From Nostoc sp. HK-01 (lineage in GTDB: Bacteria > Cyanobacteriota > Cyanobacteriia > Cyanobacteriales > Nostocaceae), in contig AP018318.1 in the NCBI GenBank assembly GCA_003990705.1, positions 248,001-312,000 on the forward strand: a stretch of 64,000 nt of DNA, written 5' to 3'. Both the position numbers and the translations under genes were made by a program. This document shows positions 44,903 through 52,793 of the stretch, one piece after another (position 1 is the stretch's first letter; every line of letters begins with the position of its first letter). The notes below the pieces were generated by a model, which searched no databases, was not told where the DNA came from, and saw only the letters and a list, made by a program, of their open reading frames with translations.

Positions 44903-46633
44903 ATGGTAGCACTCACAGAAACTACTCCAATTTTTTCTCATCCATCACGTTTAACTATCCAAACTATTGAAATTGCCACTCAAACTACCGCAATTCGTTG
45001 CCTTGATTGGGATAGAGAGCGTTTTGATATTGAGTTTGGTTTACGTAATGGTACAACATATAATTCTTTCTTAATTCAAGGTGAAAAGATTGCTTTAGTT
45101 GATACTTCACACCGTAAGTTTGAGCAATTGTACTTAGAAATATTAACAGGATTAATTGAGCCAACAAAAATAGATTATTTGATTATTAGTCACACAGAAC
45201 CAGACCATAGTGGACTAGTTAAAGATATTTTGCGATTAGCGCCAAATATTACTGTTGTGGGTGCGAAAGTAGCGATCCAATTTTTAGAAAATATGGTTCA
45301 CCAGCCATTTAAATCTATAATTGTGAAAAATGGCGATCGCTTAGATTTAGGCAATGGTCATGAATTAGAGTTTATCTCGGCTCCTAACCTGCACTGGCCG
45401 GACACAATCTTTAATTATGACTACAAAACAGGCATTCTCTACACCTGTGATGTGTTTGGGATGCACTACTGCGATGACCATACATTCGATGAAAATTTAG
45501 CCATTATTGAAGAAGATTTTCATTATTATTATGACTGCCTGATGGGGCCAAATGCGCGGTCAGTTTTGGCAGCTTTAAAACGCATTGAAAAATTAGAGAT
45601 ATTAACAGTAGCAACAGGTCACGGGCCATTGCTAAAACACAATACTTCTGAATGGATAAACCGCTATCAAACTTGGAGTTTAGAACAAACAAAAACTGAG
45701 TCATTTGTAGCGTTATTTTACACAGAAGATTACGGTTATAGTGAAGGTATTGCCCGTTATATTGCACATGGTATTACTAGAACTGGAGTAGTAGTTGAAT
45801 TAGTACCGCTGAATAACACTGAACCTCAAGAAATTCGGGAATTAGTCTCACAAGCTGCTGGTTTAGTAATTGGAATGCCACCCCAATCTGCTATAGTTGC
45901 CCAAACAGCATTAAGCACAATATTGGCGGCGGCTCATCATAAACAAGCTGTGGGTTTATTTGAGTCGGGAGGAGGAGAAGATGAACCAGTTTATCCTTTA
46001 CGCAACAAGTTTCAAGAAATTGGATTAACTGAAGCTTTTCCACCAATTTTAATTAAAGAAACTCCTACCAGAGCCACAGAACAATTGTGTGATGAAGCGG
46101 GGACAGATATTGGATTATGGTTAAACCGCGATCGCGCCATTAAACAAATCAAGTCCATCAACACTGATTTAGAAAAGGCTCTGGGACGCATTAGCACAGG
46201 CTTATACATCATCACCGCCAAAAAAGCCGAAATTCACAGCGCCATGTTTGCGTCTTGGGTAACACAAGCCAGCGCCAATCCTTTAGGCGTAGCAATTGCT
46301 GTGGCTAAAGAACGCGCCATTGAATCCTTGATGCACGTAGGCGATCGCTTTGTGTTAAATGTCCTGGAAGAAGGGAACTATCAAGGTTACATGAAACACT
46401 TCCTCAAGCGTTTTCCTCCTGGTAGCGATCGCTTTGCTGGCGTGAAAACCTATCCTGCTGCGAATGGTTCCCCCATTCTCGCTGACGCTTTAGCTTACAT
46501 GGAATGTGAAATCACCAGCCGTATGGATTGTGGCGATCATTGGGTGATTTATAGCACCGTGAAAACCGGACGAGTAGCCAACATTAATGCACTCACTGCT
46601 GTTCATCACCGCAAAGTTGGTAATCACTACTAA
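44903..46633 (+). CDS. flv3: Flavodiiron protein with canonical diiron site (Flv3-type)
   Basis: Photosynthetic class C flavodiiron protein, 576 residues, that passes electrons from photosystem I to O2 without making reactive oxygen. The metallo-beta-lactamase-like domain (about 20-270) has the complete ligand set His97, Glu99, Asp101, His102 in SHTEPDHSG, an Asp in YTCDVFGMHY and a His in ATGHGPLL. A flavodoxin domain (about 275-415) and a C-terminal flavin-reductase domain (about 435-576) follow. The intact ligands and the partner at 47517 indicate Flv3 rather than Flv1. GGAGA precedes the ATG. Confidence 0.92.
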   Translation: MVALTETTPIFSHPSRLTIQTIEIATQTTAIRCLDWDRERFDIEFGLRNGTTYNSFLIQGEKIALVDTSHRKFEQLYLEILTGLIEPTKIDYLIISHTEPDHSGLVKDILRLAPNITVVGAKVAIQFLENMVHQPFKSIIVKNGDRLDLGNGHELEFISAPNLHWPDTIFNYDYKTGILYTCDVFGMHYCDDHTFDENLAIIEEDFHYYYDCLMGPNARSVLAALKRIEKLEILTVATGHGPLLKHNTSEWINRYQTWSLEQTKTESFVALFYTEDYGYSEGIARYIAHGITRTGVVVELVPLNNTEPQEIRELVSQAAGLVIGMPPQSAIVAQTALSTILAAAHHKQAVGLFESGGGEDEPVYPLRNKFQEIGLTEAFPPILIKETPTRATEQLCDEAGTDIGLWLNRDRAIKQIKSINTDLEKALGRISTGLYIITAKKAEIHSAMFASWVTQASANPLGVAIAVAKERAIESLMHVGDRFVLNVLEEGNYQGYMKHFLKRFPPGSDRFAGVKTYPAANGSPILADALAYMECEITSRMDCGDHWVIYSTVKTGRVANINALTAVHHRKVGNHY

Positions 46634-46652
46634 ATGAAGGCAAAAGTAAAAA

Positions 46653-46789
46653 GCGCAAAGTTGAGCCAGTCACTTGCGGGGGTTTCCCCCGTTGAGTGAA
46701 CTGGCGTGGCGGTGTCGGTTTCCGTCCCCGAAGTTTGCTCAACGCGGGGAACCCGCGCACGCAACTTCTCTTCGCCTAACTTTGTAAGA
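46653..46789. repeat. GC-rich REP-like element flanked by direct repeats
   Basis: Successive hairpins: GCCAGT...ACTGGC at 46665-46705 enclosing GCGGGGG/CCCCCG, then GCGGGG/CCCGC near 46744-46756. The block is bracketed by 17-bp near-identical direct repeats, AAGGCAAAAGTAAAAAG at about 46637 and AAGGTAAAAGTAAAAAG at about 46789. It looks like an inserted element. A relative is at 27838-27955. Confidence 0.7.
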
Positions 46790-46861
46790 AGGTAAAAGTA
46801 AAAAGAAAATATTTATTACCTTTTTACTTAGTTAATAATCCATCATTCTTTATAACAAACC

Positions 46862-47353
46862 ATGTATAAACCTGTTGATGATAACTCAATTAATGGCTAT
46901 GAACTCAATAGAGTTCGTGTTGTTCGCAGCTTAGAAATGATTCAAGATGTGATTGTCATTTCTTTATGTATTGGCTTATTTAGCTTCATGGTGATTCAGG
47001 TGAGAGATATGTTTCTCTCGCTGTTACCTCCTCTGAACTTTCAAGTTGTCACTGCCGATATTCTTTTTCTATTAATTTTAGTTGAGTTGTTCCGGCTGCT
47101 GATTATTTACTTGCAAGAACAACGTATATCTATTGGGGTAGCAGTCGAAGTTTCTATTGTTTCTGCTTTACGAGAAGTAATTGTTAAAGGTGTACTAGAA
47201 ACTAATTGGACTCAAGTTTTAGCGACTTGTGCCTTCTTATTAGTCTTAGGAATTCTCTTAGTTTTACGAGTTTGGCTACCGCCTACATTTGAAGGTATTG
47301 ATCCAGAACAACAAGTATCTCAACGCTACAAAAGCCATCGCATAAATCATTAG
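46862..47353 (+). CDS. PsiE-family membrane protein
   Basis: A 163-residue protein with four predicted transmembrane helices (about 28-48, 63-85, 95-112 and 119-140). The motif LFLLILVELFRLLIIYLQEQRIS, then VSALREVIV, is that of the phosphate-starvation-inducible PsiE family. Role unknown. Its position between flv3 and flv1 on the same strand suggests a link to flavodiiron function or simple operon packing. Repeat elements lie on both sides. Confidence 0.82.
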   Translation: MYKPVDDNSINGYELNRVRVVRSLEMIQDVIVISLCIGLFSFMVIQVRDMFLSLLPPLNFQVVTADILFLLILVELFRLLIIYLQEQRISIGVAVEVSIVSALREVIVKGVLETNWTQVLATCAFLLVLGILLVLRVWLPPTFEGIDPEQQVSQRYKSHRINH

Positions 47354-47354
47354 T

Positions 47355-47482
47355 AAATACGAAGTATGAAATGGATAAATTAGTATATCCAGCTTGATAA
47401 AAATTCAGGGCTTGACCGATGAGTAACTTGGAAAAATCAAGCCTCTATCATAAAGCACCAAAAATTTTCATACTTCGTATTT
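47355..47482. repeat. 17-bp inverted repeat around the psiE-flv1 gap
   Basis: AAATACGAAGTATGAAA (47355-47371) is the exact reverse complement of 47466-47482, with a 94-nt spacer and further GTATGAAG-type heptamers beside the right arm. It starts 2 bp after the psiE stop and ends 34 bp before flv1. It may be a small non-autonomous element or a hairpin shaping the flv1 mRNA leader. Confidence 0.75.
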
Positions 47483-47516
47483 CATACTTCAAACTTTTTA
47501 CGAGGTTAATATATCC

Positions 47517-49247
47517 ATGACTACTATCACACCCAGTCGTCCTAGAGATGTTCAGGTTGCAGAAATTGGACAGGATACAATAATTTTGCGATCGCGTACT
47601 TGGGAAAGACTAAAATTTGAGGTGGAATATTCCCGCCAAAAAGGAACCACAGCCAATTCTTATTTAATTAAGGCTGATAAAACAGCTTTAATTGACCCTC
47701 CTGGTGAATCTTTTACTGACATTTATATCCAGGAATTAGGGCAACATCTCGATTTAGCCACTCTAGATTACATTATTCTCAATCATGTTAACCCCAACCG
47801 CCGCACCACACTTCAAGTATTACTTTCTCATGCACCACAAGCAACAGTAATTTGCTCTCGTCCGGCGGCTAATGCTTTAAAATCCTCTTTTCCCGAATGG
47901 GAAGCACATATTCAAGCGGTACGTTCCGAAGATACTTTAGATTTAGGACAAGGTCATTTTCTATCATTTATCACTGTACCAACTCCTCGATGGGCAGATG
48001 GACTCTGTACTTATGATTCTGGTAGCAAGATTTTGTATACAGACAAATTTTTTGGCGCTCATATCTGCGAAGATACTCTATTTGACGAAGACTGGAAAAA
48101 ATTAGATGCAGAACGCCGTTATTATTTTGAGTGTCTTCATGCACCCCAAGCCAAACAAGTCGAAGTAGCCTTAGATAAATTGACAAGCTTAGGCGCGAGA
48201 TATTATGCTCCGGCGCATGGCCCAGTTGTGCGTTATAGCTTGAGTCGTTTTACTTACGATTACCGCCAATGGTGTCAAGGGCAAAAATCGCCAGAGTTTA
48301 GCGTGGCTTTACTGTATGCTTCAGCTTATGGGAATACGGCAATTTTAGCAAATGCGATCGCTCAAGGATTAATTCAAAATGGTATTAATGTAGAGTCAAT
48401 CAACTGCGAACTAGCAGACACAGCAGAAATTACTCGCCTCATAGAAGCCTGCGATGGATTTATTATTGGTTCACCCACTTTAGGCGGTCATGCACCGACA
48501 CAAGTGCAAACAGCTTTAGGAATAGTACTTTCAACAGCCACAAAAACTAAGTTAGCAGGTGTTTTTGGTTCCTACGGTTGGAGTGGCGAGGCTATTGATT
48601 TATTAGAAAACAAACTCACAGATGCCAATTATCGTTTAGGGTTTGAAACCATCCGCGTACGCTTTAGCCCAACTGAAGAGATTCTCCAACAGTGTACAAC
48701 TGCGGGTGCTACCTTTGCCCAAACTTTGAAAAAGAATAAAAAACTTCGTGTCCCTCGTCAAGTAGTTACAGAAGCACAAGTAGACCGTACAGAACAAGCT
48801 GTAGGAAGAATTGTTGGTTCTTTGTGTGTTGTGACAACTCGTGACCAAAATAGCCACAAAGGTATTTTAACTTCTTGGGTATCACAGGCAACTTTTAATC
48901 CACCAGGAATTATGATTGCAATTTCTCAAGAGCAAAACGCTGATTTGATGCGTCATCCTGGCGATAAATTTGTGTTGAATATTCTTAAAGAAGGTAGAAA
49001 TGTCCGCCGCTATTTTTCCCGTCATAGCACTTCGGGAGACAATTCATTTGCTAATCTTGGTACACAAACTGCGGCTAATGGTTGTCTCATTCTTGATGAC
49101 GCATTAGCCTATTTAGAATGCACAGTGCAGAATCAATTGGAATCTGGAGACAGATGGTTGATTTATGCGGTTGTTGATAAAGGAGAAATGTTAACTAATG
49201 ATGGTATGACTGCTATTGAACATCGGAAATCAGGGAGTTTTTATTAA
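47517..49247 (+). CDS. flv1: Flavodiiron protein with non-canonical diiron site (Flv1-type)
   Basis: A 576-residue class C flavodiiron protein, same domain order as its upstream partner. The ligand motif is altered: LNHVNPNRR gives His90, Asn92, Asn94, Arg95 in place of His-Glu-Asp-His, and YTDKFFGAH has Lys where Asp is expected. His in APAHGPVV is kept. Such replacement by neutral or basic residues is characteristic of Flv1/Flv4, which act with Flv3/Flv2. Gene order (canonical, small membrane gene, non-canonical) argues for flv3-flv1 and not the flv4-flv2 operon. Confidence 0.92.
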   Translation: MTTITPSRPRDVQVAEIGQDTIILRSRTWERLKFEVEYSRQKGTTANSYLIKADKTALIDPPGESFTDIYIQELGQHLDLATLDYIILNHVNPNRRTTLQVLLSHAPQATVICSRPAANALKSSFPEWEAHIQAVRSEDTLDLGQGHFLSFITVPTPRWADGLCTYDSGSKILYTDKFFGAHICEDTLFDEDWKKLDAERRYYFECLHAPQAKQVEVALDKLTSLGARYYAPAHGPVVRYSLSRFTYDYRQWCQGQKSPEFSVALLYASAYGNTAILANAIAQGLIQNGINVESINCELADTAEITRLIEACDGFIIGSPTLGGHAPTQVQTALGIVLSTATKTKLAGVFGSYGWSGEAIDLLENKLTDANYRLGFETIRVRFSPTEEILQQCTTAGATFAQTLKKNKKLRVPRQVVTEAQVDRTEQAVGRIVGSLCVVTTRDQNSHKGILTSWVSQATFNPPGIMIAISQEQNADLMRHPGDKFVLNILKEGRNVRRYFSRHSTSGDNSFANLGTQTAANGCLILDDALAYLECTVQNQLESGDRWLIYAVVDKGEMLTNDGMTAIEHRKSGSFY

Positions 49248-49278
49248 TCTTGTAATCTCGATTTATAGCGTTTTTTAA

Positions 49279-49296
49279 AACACCAATTCAGTAATC
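49279..49296. repeat. Solo terminal-repeat-like sequence of the 39-kb insertion sequence
   Basis: AACACCAATTCAGTAATC differs at one of 18 positions from the terminal repeat at 39035-39052. No CTAG flanks it and no mate was seen nearby. It could be the relic of an excised or eroded copy, or a resemblance by chance. Confidence 0.55.
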
Positions 49297-49304
49297 ATAA
49301 AATA

Positions 49305-49397
49305 ACCTCTCCCCTAACCCCTCTCCGCGTCGGAGAGGGGAGTTGAACTACCTCCTTCCCTGCGAGGGAAGGGGGCTGAGGGGTTAGGTTTTTGAGA
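49305..49397. repeat. Two-hairpin dispersed repeat, copy 1
   Basis: CCCCTCTCCG...CGGAGAGGGG and CCTTCCCTG...AGGGAAGG hairpins lie in tandem, enclosed by CCTAACCCC (49314-49322) and GGGGTTAGG (49381-49389). It lies between convergent flv1 and pcrA and may also serve as a bidirectional terminator. A second copy is at 60452-60537. Confidence 0.75.
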
Positions 49398-49401
49398 ATA
49401 T

Positions 49402-51726
49402 TCAATTTACTTTTTGCAATTGAGCTACTCTGGGGTCAATAATTTTTTGACCTAAACTAGCAAATTTAATTGCTACCGATATTTTATTTCCTGTACCAAA
49501 AACATGAGTTATTTCCCCAATTCCAAAGGTTTTGTGTAGGACTTGATCACCAACTTGCCAATTGTGAGAGCCTTCTTGCTGTACGTTGTTTGTTGTAGCA
49601 GTTCTAGGATAATTTTGACGAATTTTACTTTGGCTAGTTAATAATTCTGGGGGTAATTCGTCGAGAAATTGCGATCGCAATGCAGGTTCCCGTGAACCAT
49701 ATAAACGGCGTTCGCGGGCGAAGGATAAATGTAACCTTTCTTGGGCGCGGGTAATTCCCACATAACACAAGCGGCGTTCTTCTTCTAAGGATGCAGGATC
49801 ATTCATAGAACGGTAGTTGGGGAATAATCCCTGTTCTAAACCCACTAAAAAGACTACGGGAAATTCCAATCCTTTAGAAGCGTGCAGAGTCATCAAAGAA
49901 ACCGCTGTTTGTCCTTCTTTTAAATTATCTAAATCAGAACTCAGGGCGGTACTTTGCAAAAAGGCTGTTAAGGAAACATCTTCATTTTCTTCTTGAAATT
50001 GCAAGACGGCGTTATAAAGTTCCTGAACGTTTTGAATTCTATCTTCTGCTTCATCTGTACCTTGACTTTGCAAATCTTGAACGTAACCAGATTCTTCTAA
50101 CAAACCCATGACAATTTCCGAAACTGGAACTGTGGCGACTTGTTCTTGATAACGGCCAATCATTTGGCCAAAATTATTCACCGCTTTTGCTGAACGCCCA
50201 GCTAATGTATTTACAGATGTTTCATCACTGAGAATTTCCCACAAGCTAACACCTAATTGCTGCGAGGCGTTAATTAAGTTATCAATGGTGGCTTTACCGA
50301 TTCCCCGTCGGGGAGTATTAATCACTCGCAATAAACTGACTGTATCAGATGGGTTGGCGATCGCTCTGAGATAAGCTATCACATCTTTAATTTCTTTCCG
50401 GTCATAAAATTTCATCCCCCCCACCACTGTATAAGGAATTTGATTCCTCACCAACAATTCTTCAAAAGGGCGAGATTGAGCGTTGGTGCGATACAAAATA
50501 GCAAAACTACCCCAATTTAATTCGGGATGTTGATGTTCTAAGGTGCGAATTTGCCGAATGACAAAATCTGCTTCCGCCAGTTCATCATCGGCTTTATGAC
50601 AATAAATTTGTTCACCACTTCCCCGCGTTGGCTTGAGAACTTTATCAATGCGTTGGGTGTTATTTTCAATTAATTCATTGGCAGCCTGTAAAATATTTTC
50701 ACAAGAACGATAGTTTTCTTCTAATTTCACCATTGTGCGGGTATCTTCATCTGGCAAACCATCGCCAAAATCATTTTGAAATTCCAGTAAAATGGTAAAG
50801 TCTGCCATCCGAAAACTATAAATTGATTGATCTGCATCGCCTACTACAAATACCGAGCGATTCTGCCAATTCCATTCACTCTTTCTATCTTCGCTATTGG
50901 TGACTAACAAACGAATCAAATCATATTGAGTGCGGTTAGTATCTTGGTATTCATCTACCAAAATATGACAAAACTTGCGATGCCAATAACCTAATACTTG
51001 CTCGTTTTGTTGAAATAACTTTGTCGGGACAAGAATTAAATCATCAAAATCGAGGGCGTTGTTTTCTGCAAGTTTATCTTGATAGGAACTGTAAACTTGA
51101 GCTATTACCCGTCCGCGATAATTAGGCTGGTCTTTTTCAAATTCTTGGGGTGACAAACCTTGGTTTTTGGCGTTACTAATAGCGTAGCGTACAGAACGCG
51201 GTTCAAACTTTTTATCGTCGAGGTTTAATTGTTTAGTGACGATTTCTTTAACTAAAGATTGAGCATCAGATTCATCGAAAATCGAAAAATTCCGATTCCA
51301 TTTGCGCCCCTTTTCATCTTGATATTTTTCAATATCAAACCGCAAAATCCGCGAAAATAAACTGTGGAATGTGCCACACCACAAATCTTTGATAGTTGTG
51401 CGGTAAACTTGCGATCGCAGTTTTGTTTGTTCGTGTTCTGGTAATAAATCAAATTTTGTCCCGTGTTGCGTCATCGCCAATTGTTCTGCGAATAGCTTTT
51501 GAATACGTTCCTTCATTTCTCGTGCGGCTTTGTTGGTAAAAGTCACCGCCAAGATATTTTCCGGATTGACACGGTGTTTGAGAATCAAGTTAGCGATGCG
51601 ATAAGTTAGTGCGCGTGTTTTACCAGAACCAGCGCCAGCCACAACTAACAACGGGCCACAATAGTGTTCTACGGCTTGACGTTGGCTAGGGTTAAGGTGA
51701 CTGAGAAAGTCAATAGTTGTAGTCAT
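49402..51726 (-). CDS. pcrA: UvrD/PcrA-type superfamily 1 DNA helicase
   Basis: 3'-5' DNA helicase for repair and replication, 774 residues. Walker A AGAGSGKTRAL, motif Ia TFTNKAAREMKER, motif II LVDEYQDTN, motif III VVGDADQSIYSFR, motif IV YRTNAQSR, motif V LMTLHASKGLEFPVVF and motif VI YVGITRAQERL are all visible. The C-terminal 55 residues (WQVGDQVLHKTFGIGEI...) form the small Tudor-like domain that binds RNA polymerase in PcrA. Length and order are normal. Confidence 0.96.
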   Translation of the reverse strand: MTTTIDFLSHLNPSQRQAVEHYCGPLLVVAGAGSGKTRALTYRIANLILKHRVNPENILAVTFTNKAAREMKERIQKLFAEQLAMTQHGTKFDLLPEHEQTKLRSQVYRTTIKDLWCGTFHSLFSRILRFDIEKYQDEKGRKWNRNFSIFDESDAQSLVKEIVTKQLNLDDKKFEPRSVRYAISNAKNQGLSPQEFEKDQPNYRGRVIAQVYSSYQDKLAENNALDFDDLILVPTKLFQQNEQVLGYWHRKFCHILVDEYQDTNRTQYDLIRLLVTNSEDRKSEWNWQNRSVFVVGDADQSIYSFRMADFTILLEFQNDFGDGLPDEDTRTMVKLEENYRSCENILQAANELIENNTQRIDKVLKPTRGSGEQIYCHKADDELAEADFVIRQIRTLEHQHPELNWGSFAILYRTNAQSRPFEELLVRNQIPYTVVGGMKFYDRKEIKDVIAYLRAIANPSDTVSLLRVINTPRRGIGKATIDNLINASQQLGVSLWEILSDETSVNTLAGRSAKAVNNFGQMIGRYQEQVATVPVSEIVMGLLEESGYVQDLQSQGTDEAEDRIQNVQELYNAVLQFQEENEDVSLTAFLQSTALSSDLDNLKEGQTAVSLMTLHASKGLEFPVVFLVGLEQGLFPNYRSMNDPASLEEERRLCYVGITRAQERLHLSFARERRLYGSREPALRSQFLDELPPELLTSQSKIRQNYPRTATTNNVQQEGSHNWQVGDQVLHKTFGIGEITHVFGTGNKISVAIKFASLGQKIIDPRVAQLQKVN

Positions 51727-51914
51727 GGCGTGAGGGATGCGGGTGAGTCGCTGCTTGTTCTATGGTATTTTACCAGTGTCAACCCTGTGGTTTTAACTAG
51801 AAGAGTGCGATCGCACAAATATCAAGCCAGAGTATTCTTGTTGATCATAAAGACTAACCCAAAAACGGAAATAAGTCTTACTAATGTGCTGTTATCAAAC
51901 TTGAATATCATTCA

Positions 51915-52262
51915 CTACAATAACAACGCTGCAATCTTGGCTTGCACTTCTTCAATCACTGTCTCTGGTAAAGACTCAACAAACTTAACATTACGAGCTT
52001 TCCAGTCTAAACACTTAATTTGATCTACAAGAATAACTCCGTAAGTCTTAAACCCTGATGGGATAATTACCTCCAAAGGATAGCCCTTCTGTTGCTTGGT
52101 GATAGGCATCAACAATGCTAAGGAAGTTTTCTCATTATAAGTATAGGGAGAAATCACAAAAGCAGGCCTCACACCTTTTTGCTCATGTCCTCTTGTGGGT
52201 TCAAAGTCTAAATAAACAATATCTCCCCGATTAGGAACGTAAGGATTCACTTGTGTTACCAA
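51915..52262 (-). CDS. mazF: MazF-family mRNA interferase toxin
   Basis: A 115-residue PemK/MazF endoribonuclease. Its N-terminus has PNRGDIVYLDFEPTRGHEQKG and RPAFVISPYTYN, with the conserved Arg and Thr/Ser near the active site, then VDQIKCLDW. It cleaves RNA at short sequence motifs; specificity unknown. The start overlaps the end of mazE by 7 nt, typical for coupled antitoxin-toxin synthesis. It appears intact. Confidence 0.93.
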   Translation of the reverse strand: MVTQVNPYVPNRGDIVYLDFEPTRGHEQKGVRPAFVISPYTYNEKTSLALLMPITKQQKGYPLEVIIPSGFKTYGVILVDQIKCLDWKARNVKFVESLPETVIEEVQAKIAALLL

Positions 52263-52498
52263 ACTTCATTTCCTACATTGATTCCAGTATCAACTTCAGT
52301 ATGGAGATTATCTGGAGTGATTTCTTGTACCAATTCTTCAAGTGAGTATCGCTTGCGAATTTTGGGTTTCACTACTAAATTTCCATCTACCACACCAATT
52401 TCCACTTCAGAACCTTCAGCTATTTGAATTTCTTTAGCTAAATTTTGGGGAATACGAACAGCAAGACTGTTTCCCCACTTTGTAATAGTTGCAATCAT
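52256..52498 (-). CDS. mazE: MazE-family (AbrB-fold) antitoxin
   Basis: An 80-residue antitoxin. The N-terminal SpoVT/AbrB swapped-hairpin DNA-binding domain is MIATITKWGNSLAVRIPQNLAKEI and EGSEVEIGVVDGNLVVKPK. The acidic, unfolded C-terminus (YSLEELVQEITPDNLHTEVD) should bind and block MazF. It is first in the operon. A 25-bp palindrome 50 bp upstream is the likely site of self-repression. Confidence 0.93.
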   Translation of the reverse strand: MIATITKWGNSLAVRIPQNLAKEIQIAEGSEVEIGVVDGNLVVKPKIRKRYSLEELVQEITPDNLHTEVDTGINVGNEVW

Positions 52499-52548
52499 AA
52501 GACACCACTAAAATGAGTAAAACAACTTTAAGCAATCTGGGAATTAAC

Positions 52549-52573
52549 TACGTATATACATAGTATATACGTA
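52549..52573. promoter_or_regulatory. 25-bp perfect palindrome upstream of mazEF
   Basis: TACGTATATAC (52549-52559), ATA, GTATATACGTA (52563-52573) is a perfect palindrome centred 63 bp before the mazE start. AbrB-fold antitoxins bind symmetrical AT-rich operators, so this is the best candidate for the autorepression operator. Confidence 0.7.
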
Positions 52574-52793
52574 TAATTAAACTTATTTGATTGTTTGGAA
52601 CATAAACTTTACTAAACTAAATACCCCTCAACACTCCTCAGTATAGGTCTGGCAGCAGATGAAGCATCCTCAATCTCTACCAATTGTATTAAGCTTTCGT
52701 GATTAACATTGGCTTACGTACTTGTCAATGAGTACATATTGCATATACTGAACAGTATAGTGATTATAAAGTTTTGTATAGCGAGGACTAGGA

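Noticed and set aside
44903-49247. flv4-flv2 operon
   Set aside because: Gene order is canonical-site gene first and altered-site gene last, the reverse of flv4-(small membrane gene)-flv2, and the middle gene is PsiE-like.
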